A stretch of 64,000 nt of DNA from Steroidobacteraceae bacterium (lineage in GTDB: Bacteria; Pseudomonadota; Gammaproteobacteria; Steroidobacterales; Steroidobacteraceae), in contig JAWLAG010000001.1 of the NCBI GenBank assembly GCA_041395505.1, forward strand, positions 2,108,001 through 2,172,000. Reading direction: 5' to 3'. This document shows, one piece after another, positions 8,688 to 17,480 of the stretch (position 1 is the stretch's first letter; each line of letters opens with the position of its first letter). Below the pieces are notes generated by a model. The model saw only the letters and a list, made by a program, of their open reading frames with translations. It was not told where the DNA came from and ran no database searches. Position numbers and translations under genes: made by a program.

Positions 8688-9191
8688 TCAGTAGTCCTCG
8701 GCGGCGCCGATATATGACCCGTTGTTTGCGCGGATGATGTCATCGCGACTCGCCGCGGCGGTCAAAGGCGCGTTCGACCGACCGTCTTCTCCCGTGCTGT
8801 ATAGATCGTAATCCGTATTGAGCGGTACGAGATTCTTGTCCTTTCGCCGCGCTCCGGGCGGCGGATTCAGTTCGAAATTGAGATATACATAGGGTCGATT
8901 CCACGGGTCGACAAGCTGCGGCGCGCCCAATTCCGCAAGGTCCAACGGCAGTCGCGCGTTGGCCAATGAGAACTTGGATATCCGAAGTTGCAGTGTTCCG
9001 ATATCGCGCACGGCCTGCCCCGCCTGCGCGCGCTGCACGTAGCGCACATAGGACGGCACCGCCACGGCAGCCAGCACCGCCATGGTTGCAACGGCAAACA
9101 TCAGTTCGAGCAATGTGAACGCGCGCTGGCGATGTGCCGGGCAAGGCTTGCCGGACACAGCAGTCAGAGTGGGCGCGCAATTGCGATTCAT
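8688..9191 (-). CDS. Orphan type II secretion/type IV pilin-like pseudopilin
   Basis: A 167-residue protein with a class III prepilin signal: a 24-residue basic leader ends RQRA before FTLLELMFAVATM, with the conserved glutamate at mature position 5 (residue 29) and a hydrophobic helix to about residue 45. The residue before the cleavage site is alanine rather than the usual glycine. After the helix, LQLRISKFSLANARLPLDL, DPWNRPYVYLN and a DYDLYSTGEDG stretch match GspG-type major pseudopilins. No other secretion or pilus gene is nearby. It precedes the cyclic-di-GMP gene by 2 bases, so they are probably one transcript. Confidence 0.8.
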   Translation of the reverse strand: MNRNCAPTLTAVSGKPCPAHRQRAFTLLELMFAVATMAVLAAVAVPSYVRYVQRAQAGQAVRDIGTLQLRISKFSLANARLPLDLAELGAPQLVDPWNRPYVYLNFELNPPPGARRKDKNLVPLNTDYDLYSTGEDGRSNAPLTAAASRDDIIRANNGSYIGAAEDY

Positions 9192-9336
9192 GCGCGCGAG
9201 GATAAGTAGTTTCGCCCCGGCAATCGTTCGGATGACGGCGGCTTTGCACCTGTGGACTGTGAGATGGCGCCCATAATGCCGGTTAAGTCGGGAATTAAAG
9301 TAAACTTCGGATCGATTCCCGAGGTATCGAGGTCCG

Positions 9337-10536
9337 ATGAGTATTCCGTTCGAATTCGTCCTGTTTGCGCTGACCCTTCTGTCGGTCGCGCTATTTCATC
9401 GTTTTGCCATGCACAGCGCGCTGGCCGGTGCCTTGGTTATCGTCGGCTACAAACTGGTGTTCGCTGATTTTCACGGCGTTCCCGGATTGACCGGACTTGC
9501 GCACCTCCTCGGCGAAGAGTGGGCGTTACTTACCAACCTGTTTGGCTTGTTGACTGGATTCGCCTTGCTGTCGGCGCATTTCGAAGAGAGCCGACTGCCG
9601 GAGCGACTGCCAGACTTCCTGCCGGACAACTGGCTCGGTGGATTCCTGCTGTTGGTAATTGTTTTTCTACTTTCCGGATTTCTCGACAATATCGCGGCGG
9701 CGATCATCGGCGGTAGCGTCGCCGCGACGATATTTCGAGGCCGTGTCCATATCGGCTACCTCGCAGGCCTGACGGCGGCCTCGAATGCCGGCGGCGCCGG
9801 CAGTGTGCTGGGGGACACGACGACAACGATGATGTGGATAGACGGCGTCAGCCCATTCGATGTCCTACACGCCTATTTGCCCGCTGCGACGGCACTGCTG
9901 GTATTCGGCATTCCTGCTGCACTGAGGCAACACCGCCACTCACCCATTGCGGCGATCTCCCCGGTGGGACTGCATATCGACTGGGTACGCGCGGGTATCG
10001 TCGGATTTGTCCTGTTCTCGCTGATCAGCGCCAATGTCACAGCCAACCTGAAACTTGAAGGCGGCGCGGAGAGCCTGCCCATACTGGGCATGACGTTGTG
10101 GCTCGCCTTGCTGATCGCGAGCCCGTTGCGGCGTCCCAATTTCGCGCTCGTTCCCGAAGCCGTTCGAGGCAGTTTGTTCCTGCTGGCACTGGTTTTCGCG
10201 GCATCGATGATGCCCGTCGAATCGCTGCCCGATGCGTCCTGGCAAGTGGCGCTTGGCCTCGGTTTCCTCTCCGCTGTTTTCGACAACATCCCCCTGACCA
10301 AGCTCGCTCTGGATGCGGGCGGCTATGACTGGGGATTCCTGGCCTATGCGGTCGGCTTCGGCGGATCTATGATCTGGTTTGGTTCGTCGGCCGGGGTCGC
10401 ACTTTCGAATCGTTTTCCGGAAGCGCGATCCGCCATGCAATGGTTGCGGCATGGCTGGCACATCGCCATCGCCTATGTCGCCGGATTCATGGTACTGCTC
10501 TGGCTGTGGGGTTGGCAGCCACACCCGGCTCACTAG
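9337..10536 (+). CDS. NhaD-like sodium/proton antiporter of the ion transporter superfamily
   Basis: A 399-residue polytopic membrane protein with about 10-11 hydrophobic segments. The signature GGAGSVLGDTTTTMMW (about 152-167), after ASNA, closely resembles the NhaD motif, and two FLDN/FDN loops (about 115-118 and near 320) sit in re-entrant-like positions as expected for the ion transporter superfamily. NhaD proteins exchange sodium or lithium for protons; the substrate here is inferred from that resemblance and could be another anion or cation. ATG at 9337 follows a GAGGT ribosome site. Divergent from the pseudopilin gene by 145 bases; convergent with the MaoC gene. Confidence 0.75.
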   Translation: MSIPFEFVLFALTLLSVALFHRFAMHSALAGALVIVGYKLVFADFHGVPGLTGLAHLLGEEWALLTNLFGLLTGFALLSAHFEESRLPERLPDFLPDNWLGGFLLLVIVFLLSGFLDNIAAAIIGGSVAATIFRGRVHIGYLAGLTAASNAGGAGSVLGDTTTTMMWIDGVSPFDVLHAYLPAATALLVFGIPAALRQHRHSPIAAISPVGLHIDWVRAGIVGFVLFSLISANVTANLKLEGGAESLPILGMTLWLALLIASPLRRPNFALVPEAVRGSLFLLALVFAASMMPVESLPDASWQVALGLGFLSAVFDNIPLTKLALDAGGYDWGFLAYAVGFGGSMIWFGSSAGVALSNRFPEARSAMQWLRHGWHIAIAYVAGFMVLLWLWGWQPHPAH

Positions 10537-10570
10537 ATTACCGCCAGCGTCCCGTCAATGACGCGATTCG

Positions 10571-11452
10571 TCATCCTGCCGGTTCAAACACTCCGCTCAA
10601 GTGAGTCAGCTTCTCCTGGGTGTCCGACACATTGAACCTGAGTTGATTTCCCTCGCGCCAGTGGTGCAACGTCACCCAGGCCGGCAGCACGATTGGCTGT
10701 CGAAAACTGATTTGCAGCTTCCTGCATGGTTGTCCCGCTACGGCCTGTAATTCACTTGCCGAGCGCGCGAGCGACCACATGCCATGCGCGATCGCGCCCT
10801 TGAATCCAAAAAGGCGTGCCGACAGGTCGCTCAGGTGAATCGGATTGAGATCGCCCGCGAGCCAGCCGTAGCTTCGCCCAAGACCATTCGGCGCACGGAA
10901 GCTGCAGGACGTAACCGCAGCAGGCGCGACCTCCGCGTTGTCCACTGCGCGGGCGCGTTTTGGGCGCTCGGCACCTGGAGAACGTATCAGAAAGGTCGTG
11001 ACTTCCGACCAGACGACTTCACCATCGCATGCGCACTCACTGATGAGGTCGAACTCCTGTCCGCGCGGCGCCTGGCGATGACCCTCTACGTGCGCGGACA
11101 AATGCAGGGTTTCGCCCGCGTCGATGGCACGGTGCTGGACAATGTCGTTGCGAACGTGCACGGCGCCCAGCACGCTGACTGGAAACTCCGCAGAGCCCAG
11201 CAGCGTCAGATGCAACGAGCTGGCTAATATGTGCGGATAGGCTATCGGCAACTGACTCCCCTCCGACGAGCACGTGAGCTCCCTGTAACGCTTCAAGTGC
11301 TCGGGGTCGACGACGCGCGGCGCAAGCCTTGCCGCGATATGCGGGACCGTCTCGCCCTCGGCGAGGAATTTCCGTTTTCTCGAAAAAAGCAGGCTGGCAA
11401 ACTGGCGGAGTGTGCCAGGCGAAGGGTCGACTTGCTGCGAGGTGTCGGTCAC
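10571..11452 (-). CDS. MaoC-like hotdog-fold acyl-CoA hydratase/dehydratase
   Basis: A 293-residue double hotdog protein. The C-terminal half carries the R-hydratase signature: GDLNPIHLSD with Asp201 and His206 as the probable catalytic pair, then FKGAIAHGMWSLAR. The N-terminal hotdog is degenerate, as in fungal-type and long bacterial MaoC dehydratases. It probably hydrates or dehydrates an enoyl-CoA; chain length and pathway are unknown. The best start is GTG at 11452. It lies 34 bases downstream of ccmI on the same strand and may ride on the ccm transcript without functional connection. Confidence 0.8.
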   Translation of the reverse strand: MTDTSQQVDPSPGTLRQFASLLFSRKRKFLAEGETVPHIAARLAPRVVDPEHLKRYRELTCSSEGSQLPIAYPHILASSLHLTLLGSAEFPVSVLGAVHVRNDIVQHRAIDAGETLHLSAHVEGHRQAPRGQEFDLISECACDGEVVWSEVTTFLIRSPGAERPKRARAVDNAEVAPAAVTSCSFRAPNGLGRSYGWLAGDLNPIHLSDLSARLFGFKGAIAHGMWSLARSASELQAVAGQPCRKLQISFRQPIVLPAWVTLHHWREGNQLRFNVSDTQEKLTHLSGVFEPAG

Positions 11453-11486
11453 AGCCCAAGTCTACCTCAGCGATGTCTGGCATGGG

Positions 11487-12473
11487 CTATCGATCGGCCG
11501 GAACGAGTTCGAGCGTAACGACCTCACGCGAACCCAGGGCGGTCATCCTGCGCACAACAGCATCTTCCGCGCTGGTGTCCGCATTACCGTCGCTATCCAG
11601 TCGAGCGGTGAGCTCAACTGTCTCCCCCTGCGGTAGCGCGGCATCACGGAGCATCAAGTCCGCACTGGTCAGCGTCACGTCCTGTGGAAACTCCGGCTTC
11701 AGTCGCTTGACAGCGAGCGGCGGGCCAAGCCTCCCCGGCCGGCGCAAGAATACGAACAGCACTGTCCGTTCGTCGATACGCGCACGTAGCTGAGGAGCTA
11801 TTTCGATACGGGCATTCACGAGGACGACGGGGGCATCGGAATTGGCCGCATCGAGCGCCAGGATCTGTGCTTCCAGCAACTGCCTGACCTGAGGCGGCGG
11901 ATCGCGCGACAGCAACTTGCGCAAGCGCGCCACTGCCGTCTGGTTATCGCCGCGATTCCTCGCCGCCAGCGCTCCGAAAAAAAGCGCCTTGCCGGAGTCG
12001 GGCGCCTGGGCAAGGGCCTCCTCGATGAGCTCGCCCGCCCGGTCGCTTATTTCGCCGCCGTCCCGCAATACGATCGCCTCCGCCAGATCGACCGACAATT
12101 CACCATCCGACTTGGGCGCGAGCGCCATCGCACGTTGCAGTGCGCGAATCGCCAACGGATATTGCTGCATGGCGATGTAGGATCGACCAAGCATTTTCCA
12201 ACCCGCAATATCGTCGGGCTCTCTCTCGAGCCGCCTCGCCAATCGACCCACCATTGCAGCCGGGGAATCCGTCGCCGGCGCGGCTATCAATGACGCCAGG
12301 TCCGCCGAGGAGGAAAGCGAATAGACCAGAAAGCCACCGCCGATCAGCACGACCGAACCTGTCATGCCGGCGATCAGCAGTCGCCGCCGCTCGCGCCAGG
12401 CGGGCGCCAGCATCACAAGGCACAGGACAGCCGCGAGCAGGGCGCTCGCAAGGTAGAAGCGAGTCACCGGCAC
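11487..12473 (-). CDS. ccmI: Cytochrome c biogenesis protein CcmI
   Basis: A 328-residue membrane protein: two hydrophobic segments (about 5-22 and 36-54), then TPR-type helices (IAGWKMLGRSYIAMQQYPLA, and further repeats to about 190) and a C-terminal beta domain (about 215-328). CcmI holds apocytochrome c and hands it to the heme ligation complex CcmFH in the periplasm. The start is GTG, directly abutting the ccmH stop with no gap. It is the last ccm gene of the run. CcmH and CcmI are separate here, whereas E. coli has them fused. Confidence 0.9.
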   Translation of the reverse strand: MPVTRFYLASALLAAVLCLVMLAPAWRERRRLLIAGMTGSVVLIGGGFLVYSLSSSADLASLIAAPATDSPAAMVGRLARRLEREPDDIAGWKMLGRSYIAMQQYPLAIRALQRAMALAPKSDGELSVDLAEAIVLRDGGEISDRAGELIEEALAQAPDSGKALFFGALAARNRGDNQTAVARLRKLLSRDPPPQVRQLLEAQILALDAANSDAPVVLVNARIEIAPQLRARIDERTVLFVFLRRPGRLGPPLAVKRLKPEFPQDVTLTSADLMLRDAALPQGETVELTARLDSDGNADTSAEDAVVRRMTALGSREVVTLELVPADR

Positions 12474-12902
12474 TCAGTCCGAAGAGACTTCGGTGGCGTC
12501 ATCAGGCAAGAGCCGATTGCGGTGCCGAATGACGCGTACCGCCGCAATCGCGCCAATCAGCAGCAGGACCAGCGGTGCCAGCCACAACCAGGCATTTCGC
12601 AACGAGAATCGGGGTCGAAAAAGAATGAACTCCCCGTACCTCGCCACCATGTAATCGCGGATATCGTCGTCGGACTTGCCCGCTTCCAGGAGCTCGCGGA
12701 CCTGACGTCGCAAATCGTCCGCAAGACCTACCTGGGAATCGGCGATTGATTGGTTCTGGCATTGCATGCAACGCAATTCGGTCGTCAATGCCTTGTAGCG
12801 CTGTTGCAGCGCAGGGTCGGACATTTCATGCGGGTCGACCGCAAGTACTGTCATCGGGGCCAACAGACAGAGCAGCAGCAACGGTGCGAGGGATCGCTTC
12901 AT
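12474..12902 (-). CDS. ccmH: Cytochrome c maturation thioredoxin-like protein CcmH
   Basis: A 142-residue protein with a signal peptide (MKRSLAPLLLLCLLAPMTVLA), the CcmH active site LRCMQCQNQSIADS (Cys45, Cys48) and one C-terminal membrane helix (about 105-125). It reduces the apocytochrome heme-binding cysteines in the periplasm together with CcmG. ATG at 12902 is chosen because it overlaps the ccmG stop by 4 bases (ATGA) and starts the signal peptide; a longer reading 15 codons upstream would bury it. Confidence 0.93.
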   Translation of the reverse strand: MKRSLAPLLLLCLLAPMTVLAVDPHEMSDPALQQRYKALTTELRCMQCQNQSIADSQVGLADDLRRQVRELLEAGKSDDDIRDYMVARYGEFILFRPRFSLRNAWLWLAPLVLLLIGAIAAVRVIRHRNRLLPDDATEVSSD

Positions 12903-13432
12903 GGGGACTCCTTGCCAGGCAAGCGCGCGAGAAATTCTGTTTCCCAACTCGCCCAGTCGAGTGGACCGACGTGTCGATACACGACCTCGCCCTTGTCATT
13001 GACAAGAAAAGTCTCTGGTGCTCCGTAGACGCCATAGTCGATGGCGACCTTGCCGTCGCGATCAACGACAACGACGTCGTAAGGGTCACCAAGGGACGTC
13101 AACCACTCACGCGCGGCATTGTCATCGTCCTTCCAATCGAGACCCAACAGGGGAATGCGCCCATCGCGCTGGGCCTGCAGCAGGGTTGCATGCTCACGTC
13201 GGCATTCGACGCACCATGTAGCCCAGACATTCATCGCAAACCATCGTCCTTTGTATCGCTCGGGGCCCGAATTTTGCCCGCTCGCGAGCAGCTCCGGCAA
13301 CGAGAACGGCGGCGCCGGCCTGCCGACCAGGGCCGACGGCAGGATCGATTTCTGCGGTGAGCGCTTGACGCCAACCGCGAGTACCACGGCCAGCAGGGCG
13401 AATGCAATCAACGGGATCAGGAAACGATTCAT
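12899..13432 (-). CDS. ccmG: Thiol:disulfide interchange protein CcmG/DsbE
   Basis: A 177-residue membrane-anchored thioredoxin: N-terminal anchor (about 4-22), then a redoxin domain with active site WCVEC (Cys74, Cys77) and the conserved YGVYGAPETFLV segment with the cis-proline and the CcmG-specific acidic residue. It supplies reducing power for apocytochrome c thiols in the periplasm. Start and stop overlap ccmF and ccmH by 4 bases each, so translation is coupled. Confidence 0.95.
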   Translation of the reverse strand: MNRFLIPLIAFALLAVVLAVGVKRSPQKSILPSALVGRPAPPFSLPELLASGQNSGPERYKGRWFAMNVWATWCVECRREHATLLQAQRDGRIPLLGLDWKDDDNAAREWLTSLGDPYDVVVVDRDGKVAIDYGVYGAPETFLVNDKGEVVYRHVGPLDWASWETEFLARLPGKESP

Positions 13433-15399
13433 GGAATGACGGCTCCTCGCCGATCTGCCGCAGAGATGTCAGGCGTCGCCGCGGCGACCGACCTGGTACG
13501 GCGCGCCTGTAGCCCTGAGACCGCAAGTGCGCCTCCCGCCGCCATCACGAGCGCCGCAAGCCAGACGAGATTGATCAGGGGTCTTATTTGCAAGCGAAAA
13601 CTATAGCGTCCGCCGCCGAGATCATCGCCCAGAGCGGCAAAATAGTCGGTCGCATTGTGCGTCTCTATGCCCGCCTCGGTCATTACCTGCCGCTGCACCC
13701 AGTAGTTGCGCTTCTCCGGATACAGAACCGCAAACCGCCTGCCATTTCGATATAACTCCAGCGTCGCGCGCATGGCGTCGAAGTTATTGCCCTGCCGCTC
13801 CTGCAAGGCGACATAGCGAAATTCCACATCGTCGACCAGCGCCGTTTCGTGGAGTGCCAAGGCCACATCGCGTTGCTGCGACCCCGTCTCGACCGTGCCG
13901 ATCGCCAGCACGAACAAACCGACACCAATGTGCGCAATGGCCATTCCCAGTATCTCGCGAGTCAGGCTCTGGCGTCGCACCAGCCGCAGCAACGGCTCGG
14001 CGCACGCGCAGCAGACAATCCAGACACCCAAAGCGACCACCAGGAACTGGGCGAGCATGCGCTGCTGGAGGATGGTCAGCACCCATAGCAACGCCAGGAT
14101 GAGCGCCAGGCCCAATGCGAGCAGGATACGCTTGCGCAAACGGCGCAACTGTCCCTGCTTCCAGCTGGCATGCATGCCGATCGCCAGCAGGACCAGCATT
14201 GGCAGCATCGTCGCAAGAAAGATCGGATTGAAATAGGGCGGACCAACCGACAGAGCCGACTGACCCAGCGCATCGGCGATCAGCGGCGCAAGTGTCCCGG
14301 CGAATACGGCGGCGGCAGCCACGACAAGGAGAATGTTGTTGAATAGCAGAAACGACTCGCGCGACCACAGTGTGAAACCTGCGCTCGAACGCAGCATGGG
14401 TGCGCGCCATGCATAGAGCGTCAGCGCACCACCTACTACCGCGAGCAGAAACACGAGAATTGCGATGCCGCGTCGCGGATCGGCGGCGAAGGAATGCACT
14501 GATACCAGAACGCCCGAGCGTACGAGAAACGTGCCGAGCAGACTGAGCGAAAAGGCGACGATCGCAAGCAGCAATGTCCAGCTCTTGAACAATCCGCGCT
14601 TATCGGTCACTGCCAGAGAATGGATCAATGCCGTACCTACCAGCCAGGGCATGAAGGAAGCGTTCTCCACCGGGTCCCAGAACCAGTAACCGCCCCACCC
14701 CAGTTCGTAATATGCCCACCAGCTACCCAGCGCGATTCCGACGGTGAGGCAGCACCAGGCAAGCATCGCCCACGGTCGACATTGACGCGCCCAATCCTGG
14801 TCGACCCTGCCCTGCAACATGGCAGCGATCGCAAAGGCAAATGCGACTGCAAATCCGACGTAGCCCATGTACAGCATGGGCGGATGCGCCACCAGCGCCG
14901 GATCCTGCAGAACCGGATTCAGATCGACGCCATCGAATGCGGCAGGAACCAATCGCAGGAAGGGATCCGACGTCGCGATGATGAACGCGTAGAAACCGGC
15001 ACTGATCAGACCCAGCACCCCGAGCACGCGCACCGTGAACTCATCCTGCAGACGGACTCGGGCGACGAGTACGGCAACGCTCCAACCGGCGAGCATCAGA
15101 CTCCATAGCAGGAGCGAGCCTTCGTGCGCGCCCCAGGTCGCGGCGATGCGATACAACAGCGGAAGAGCCGAATTGGAATTTTGCGCCACGTAGAGAACCG
15201 AGAAATCGTTCTCCACGAAAGCGCCGATGAGGATGCCGAACGCCGTGGCAATCGCCGCAAACTGCGCCAAGGTCGCGCCTCGCACCAGGCCGAACAGATG
15301 CCTCGCGCCCCGGTGGCTCGCAGAAATGCCGATGCCCGCCTGCAGCACTGAGGCCATCGCAGCCATGATCAAAGCAAAACGCCCAAGTTCCGGCCACAT
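13429..15399 (-). CDS. ccmF: Heme lyase subunit CcmF
   Basis: A 656-residue polytopic protein of the normal CcmF length, with about 14-15 hydrophobic segments. The tryptophan-rich WWD domain GWGGYWFWDPVENASFMPW (about 234-252) and the early WGAHEGSLLLW motif are intact. CcmF takes heme from CcmE and, with CcmH and CcmI, attaches it to apocytochrome c at the periplasmic face of the inner membrane. ATG at 15399 lies 15 bases after the ccmE stop. Confidence 0.96.
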   Translation of the reverse strand: MWPELGRFALIMAAMASVLQAGIGISASHRGARHLFGLVRGATLAQFAAIATAFGILIGAFVENDFSVLYVAQNSNSALPLLYRIAATWGAHEGSLLLWSLMLAGWSVAVLVARVRLQDEFTVRVLGVLGLISAGFYAFIIATSDPFLRLVPAAFDGVDLNPVLQDPALVAHPPMLYMGYVGFAVAFAFAIAAMLQGRVDQDWARQCRPWAMLAWCCLTVGIALGSWWAYYELGWGGYWFWDPVENASFMPWLVGTALIHSLAVTDKRGLFKSWTLLLAIVAFSLSLLGTFLVRSGVLVSVHSFAADPRRGIAILVFLLAVVGGALTLYAWRAPMLRSSAGFTLWSRESFLLFNNILLVVAAAAVFAGTLAPLIADALGQSALSVGPPYFNPIFLATMLPMLVLLAIGMHASWKQGQLRRLRKRILLALGLALILALLWVLTILQQRMLAQFLVVALGVWIVCCACAEPLLRLVRRQSLTREILGMAIAHIGVGLFVLAIGTVETGSQQRDVALALHETALVDDVEFRYVALQERQGNNFDAMRATLELYRNGRRFAVLYPEKRNYWVQRQVMTEAGIETHNATDYFAALGDDLGGGRYSFRLQIRPLINLVWLAALVMAAGGALAVSGLQARRTRSVAAATPDISAADRRGAVIP

Positions 15400-15414
15400 C
15401 GCTGCGATCGATCC

Positions 15415-15894
15415 TCAGCCCTGCGGGTTCGCCGTGTCGTTCGCGGCCGCAGCGCTCGCCCCGCTGCTCGCCTGGTTGTTCTTGATGGTCTTCTCGAGTC
15501 GCGGCGGCATGTACTTTTCATCGTGCTTCGCCAGCACCTCGTCGGCGATGAACACGCGGTCCGCGTCCAGCCGACCAGCCGCAATCACTCCCTGATTCTC
15601 GCGAAACAGATCGGGCAGAACGCCTTCGTAACTTACGGGTACTTCGTGCTTGAAATCGGTCACGACGAAGCGCACCTGCAAACTTCCTGGTGCGCGTTTG
15701 ACGCTGCCAACCTGCACCATGCCGCCGAGCCGAAACCGCTTGCCCGGGGCTGGCTGTTGCTGCGCCACCTGCGTCGGATCAAAGAAGAACATGACATTCT
15801 GGCGAAACGCTCTCAGCGCGAGGGCACCGGCAATGCCTACGCCCAGCAATATCCCGAGTACCCAGAACAGGCGCCTTTTCCTGGCGGGCTTCAT
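15415..15894 (-). CDS. ccmE: Heme chaperone CcmE
   Basis: A 159-residue protein with an N-terminal membrane anchor (about 9-28) and an OB-fold periplasmic domain (FRLGGMVQVGSVKR onward). The covalent heme-binding histidine is His124 in LAKHDEKYMPP, followed by Tyr128. CcmE receives heme exported by CcmABCD and delivers it to CcmF. The C-terminal tail is alanine/asparagine-rich and probably disordered. ATG overlaps the ccmD stop by 4 bases. Confidence 0.95.
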   Translation of the reverse strand: MKPARKRRLFWVLGILLGVGIAGALALRAFRQNVMFFFDPTQVAQQQPAPGKRFRLGGMVQVGSVKRAPGSLQVRFVVTDFKHEVPVSYEGVLPDLFRENQGVIAAGRLDADRVFIADEVLAKHDEKYMPPRLEKTIKNNQASSGASAAAANDTANPQG

Positions 15895-16052
15895 GCTTGC
15901 GCCCTCATGGCCACGCGACGGCGAAGCTCCGCCACTGCATTGCGATAATTGCGCCGCGCCAGCCAGATGTTCAATGCGATGACAAAGAACGTGAGCCCGT
16001 AACTGGGCCAGAGGTACCGCGCGTAACCACCCATTTCCAGGAAATCACTCAT
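15891..16052 (-). CDS. ccmD: Heme exporter small subunit CcmD
   Basis: A 53-residue protein with one membrane helix (WPSYGLTFFVIALNIWLARR) and a basic cytoplasmic tail, the standard CcmD layout. It helps release heme-loaded CcmE from the CcmABC complex. The ATG at 16052 overlaps the ccmC stop and its own stop overlaps the ccmE start, so the small reading frame is fixed by coupling on both sides. A start 8 codons earlier would lie inside ccmC and is less likely. Confidence 0.88.
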   Translation of the reverse strand: MSDFLEMGGYARYLWPSYGLTFFVIALNIWLARRNYRNAVAELRRRVAMRAQA

Positions 16053-16786
16053 GCTTTTAGGACCTCGGCAACCCAACTCGCGTTCCGTTCACGGCGGATG
16101 ATTTCCGCGCGCAGACGCATCGCCAGCAGGGCCGCACACAACAAGGTGAAACCAAAGAACATCGCAAGCAGCGGCCAGAGCATTTCGGCGGGCATGGACG
16201 GCCTGGCCATTTTCATTACTGAAGGAGCCTGGTGGATCGAGTTCCACCACTCGACGGAATAGCGGATGATCGGAACGTTGACAAGCCCGACAACCGCGAG
16301 CACCGCGCTCGCGCGGTCCGACCAGGCGATATCGTCGCGCGCCGCGCGCAGCGCCATGTAACCCAGATAAAGGAACAACAGCACCAGCTCGGCCGTAAGA
16401 CGAGGGTCCCAGACCCAGTATGTTCCCCACATGGGCTTGCCCCACAACATGCCGGTTACCAGCGCAACGACCGTGAACCAGGCGCCGACGGTGGCACAGC
16501 TTGCGGCCAATGCGTGCGCGATCTTCATGCGCCAGATAAGGCCGATACCGGCAGAGATTCCGAGGGTGCTGTAGACGAACACCGAAATCCAGGCACTCGG
16601 CGCGTGGACATAGATGATGCGAAATCCGTCGCCCTGCTGGTAGTCGGCCGGCGCTGCCCACAGTCCACCATAAAGTCCGTAGGCAATGAGCAATGCAGCA
16701 CCGCCGGCAAACCACGGCGTGAGTGATCCCGCCACGCGAAACACGTGTGGCGGCGATGCAAGCCGGTGAAACCATGTCCAGTTCAT
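16049..16786 (-). CDS. ccmC: Heme exporter subunit CcmC
   Basis: A 245-residue inner-membrane protein with six hydrophobic segments and the WWD-type motif WGTYWVWDPRLT (about 120-131), plus conserved flanking histidines (IYVHAPSAW and the later SIHQAP). It presents heme to CcmE. ATG at 16786 gives the usual N-terminus (MNWTWFHRLASPP, like E. coli CcmC) and lies 16 bases after the ccmB stop; an in-frame ATG at 16816 would overlap ccmB by 14 bases and is less likely. Confidence 0.93.
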   Translation of the reverse strand: MNWTWFHRLASPPHVFRVAGSLTPWFAGGAALLIAYGLYGGLWAAPADYQQGDGFRIIYVHAPSAWISVFVYSTLGISAGIGLIWRMKIAHALAASCATVGAWFTVVALVTGMLWGKPMWGTYWVWDPRLTAELVLLFLYLGYMALRAARDDIAWSDRASAVLAVVGLVNVPIIRYSVEWWNSIHQAPSVMKMARPSMPAEMLWPLLAMFFGFTLLCAALLAMRLRAEIIRRERNASWVAEVLKA

Positions 16787-16802
16787 GAGAGATAAATCCG
16801 GG

Positions 16803-17480
16803 TCATTCCAATCCAATCCGCAGCGCCGCCGCAGCAGCCAGCGGCGCGAGCGTCACCCCAAGGACAGCGATAGCAGCCAGCAAGTATAGCGGTGCCGCCG
16901 TGTCCGCACCTTGAATGGCCAGTTCGCTCGCCCGAGCACCGAAAATGAGCACGGGCACGGCCAAGGGCAAGGTCAGGATCGACATCAATACTCCTCCGCG
17001 CCGGACGCCGAGCACCAGAGAGGCGCCGATCGAACCGGTCAGGCTCAGTGACATTGTCCCCATCACAAGCGCCAGCACGATCGCAGCCGACTGGTGCAAG
17101 GGCACGCCAAGCGCGACGCCAAGAAACGGCGCCATGATGGCGAGCGGCAATCCTGTCAGCAGCCAGTGCGCGGCCGTTTTGACCAGCACCAGCAACGGCA
17201 ATGGCTGTCCCGCGAGCACGATCTGTTCCAGAGTGCCATCGTCAGAGTCCTCCCTGAACAGAAGTTCGTTGGCCAGCATCGACGATAACAAGGCAGCGAT
17301 CCAGAGCACACCAGGTGCGATGTCTCGAAGGCGCGACAGCTGCGGTGTGAAACCCAATGGAAACAATACTGCGACGATTATGAAGAATCCCAGCGGCTGC
17401 AGAAGTTGCCCCGGTCGTCGCAAAGCGAGACGCAGATCACGCTTCAGCAACGCCAGAGCCGCGCCGACAGCCTCGCTCAC
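16803..17480 (-). CDS. ccmB: Heme exporter permease CcmB
   Basis: A 225-residue permease with six hydrophobic segments and the CcmB-typical REDSDDGTLEQIVL loop after the second segment. It forms the membrane part of the CcmAB transporter that powers release of holo-CcmE. The start is GTG at 17480, which overlaps the ccmA stop as GTGA and gives a length close to E. coli CcmB; an in-frame ATG 11 codons upstream lies within ccmA and is less likely. Confidence 0.93.
   Translation of the reverse strand: MSEAVGAALALLKRDLRLALRRPGQLLQPLGFFIIVAVLFPLGFTPQLSRLRDIAPGVLWIAALLSSMLANELLFREDSDDGTLEQIVLAGQPLPLLVLVKTAAHWLLTGLPLAIMAPFLGVALGVPLHQSAAIVLALVMGTMSLSLTGSIGASLVLGVRRGGVLMSILTLPLAVPVLIFGARASELAIQGADTAAPLYLLAAIAVLGVTLAPLAAAAALRIGLE

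Noticed and set aside
10558..10574. Hairpin ATGACG-CGATT-CGTCAT between convergent genes
   Set aside because: Only six pairs and no T-run; it overlaps a stop codon and is probably chance.
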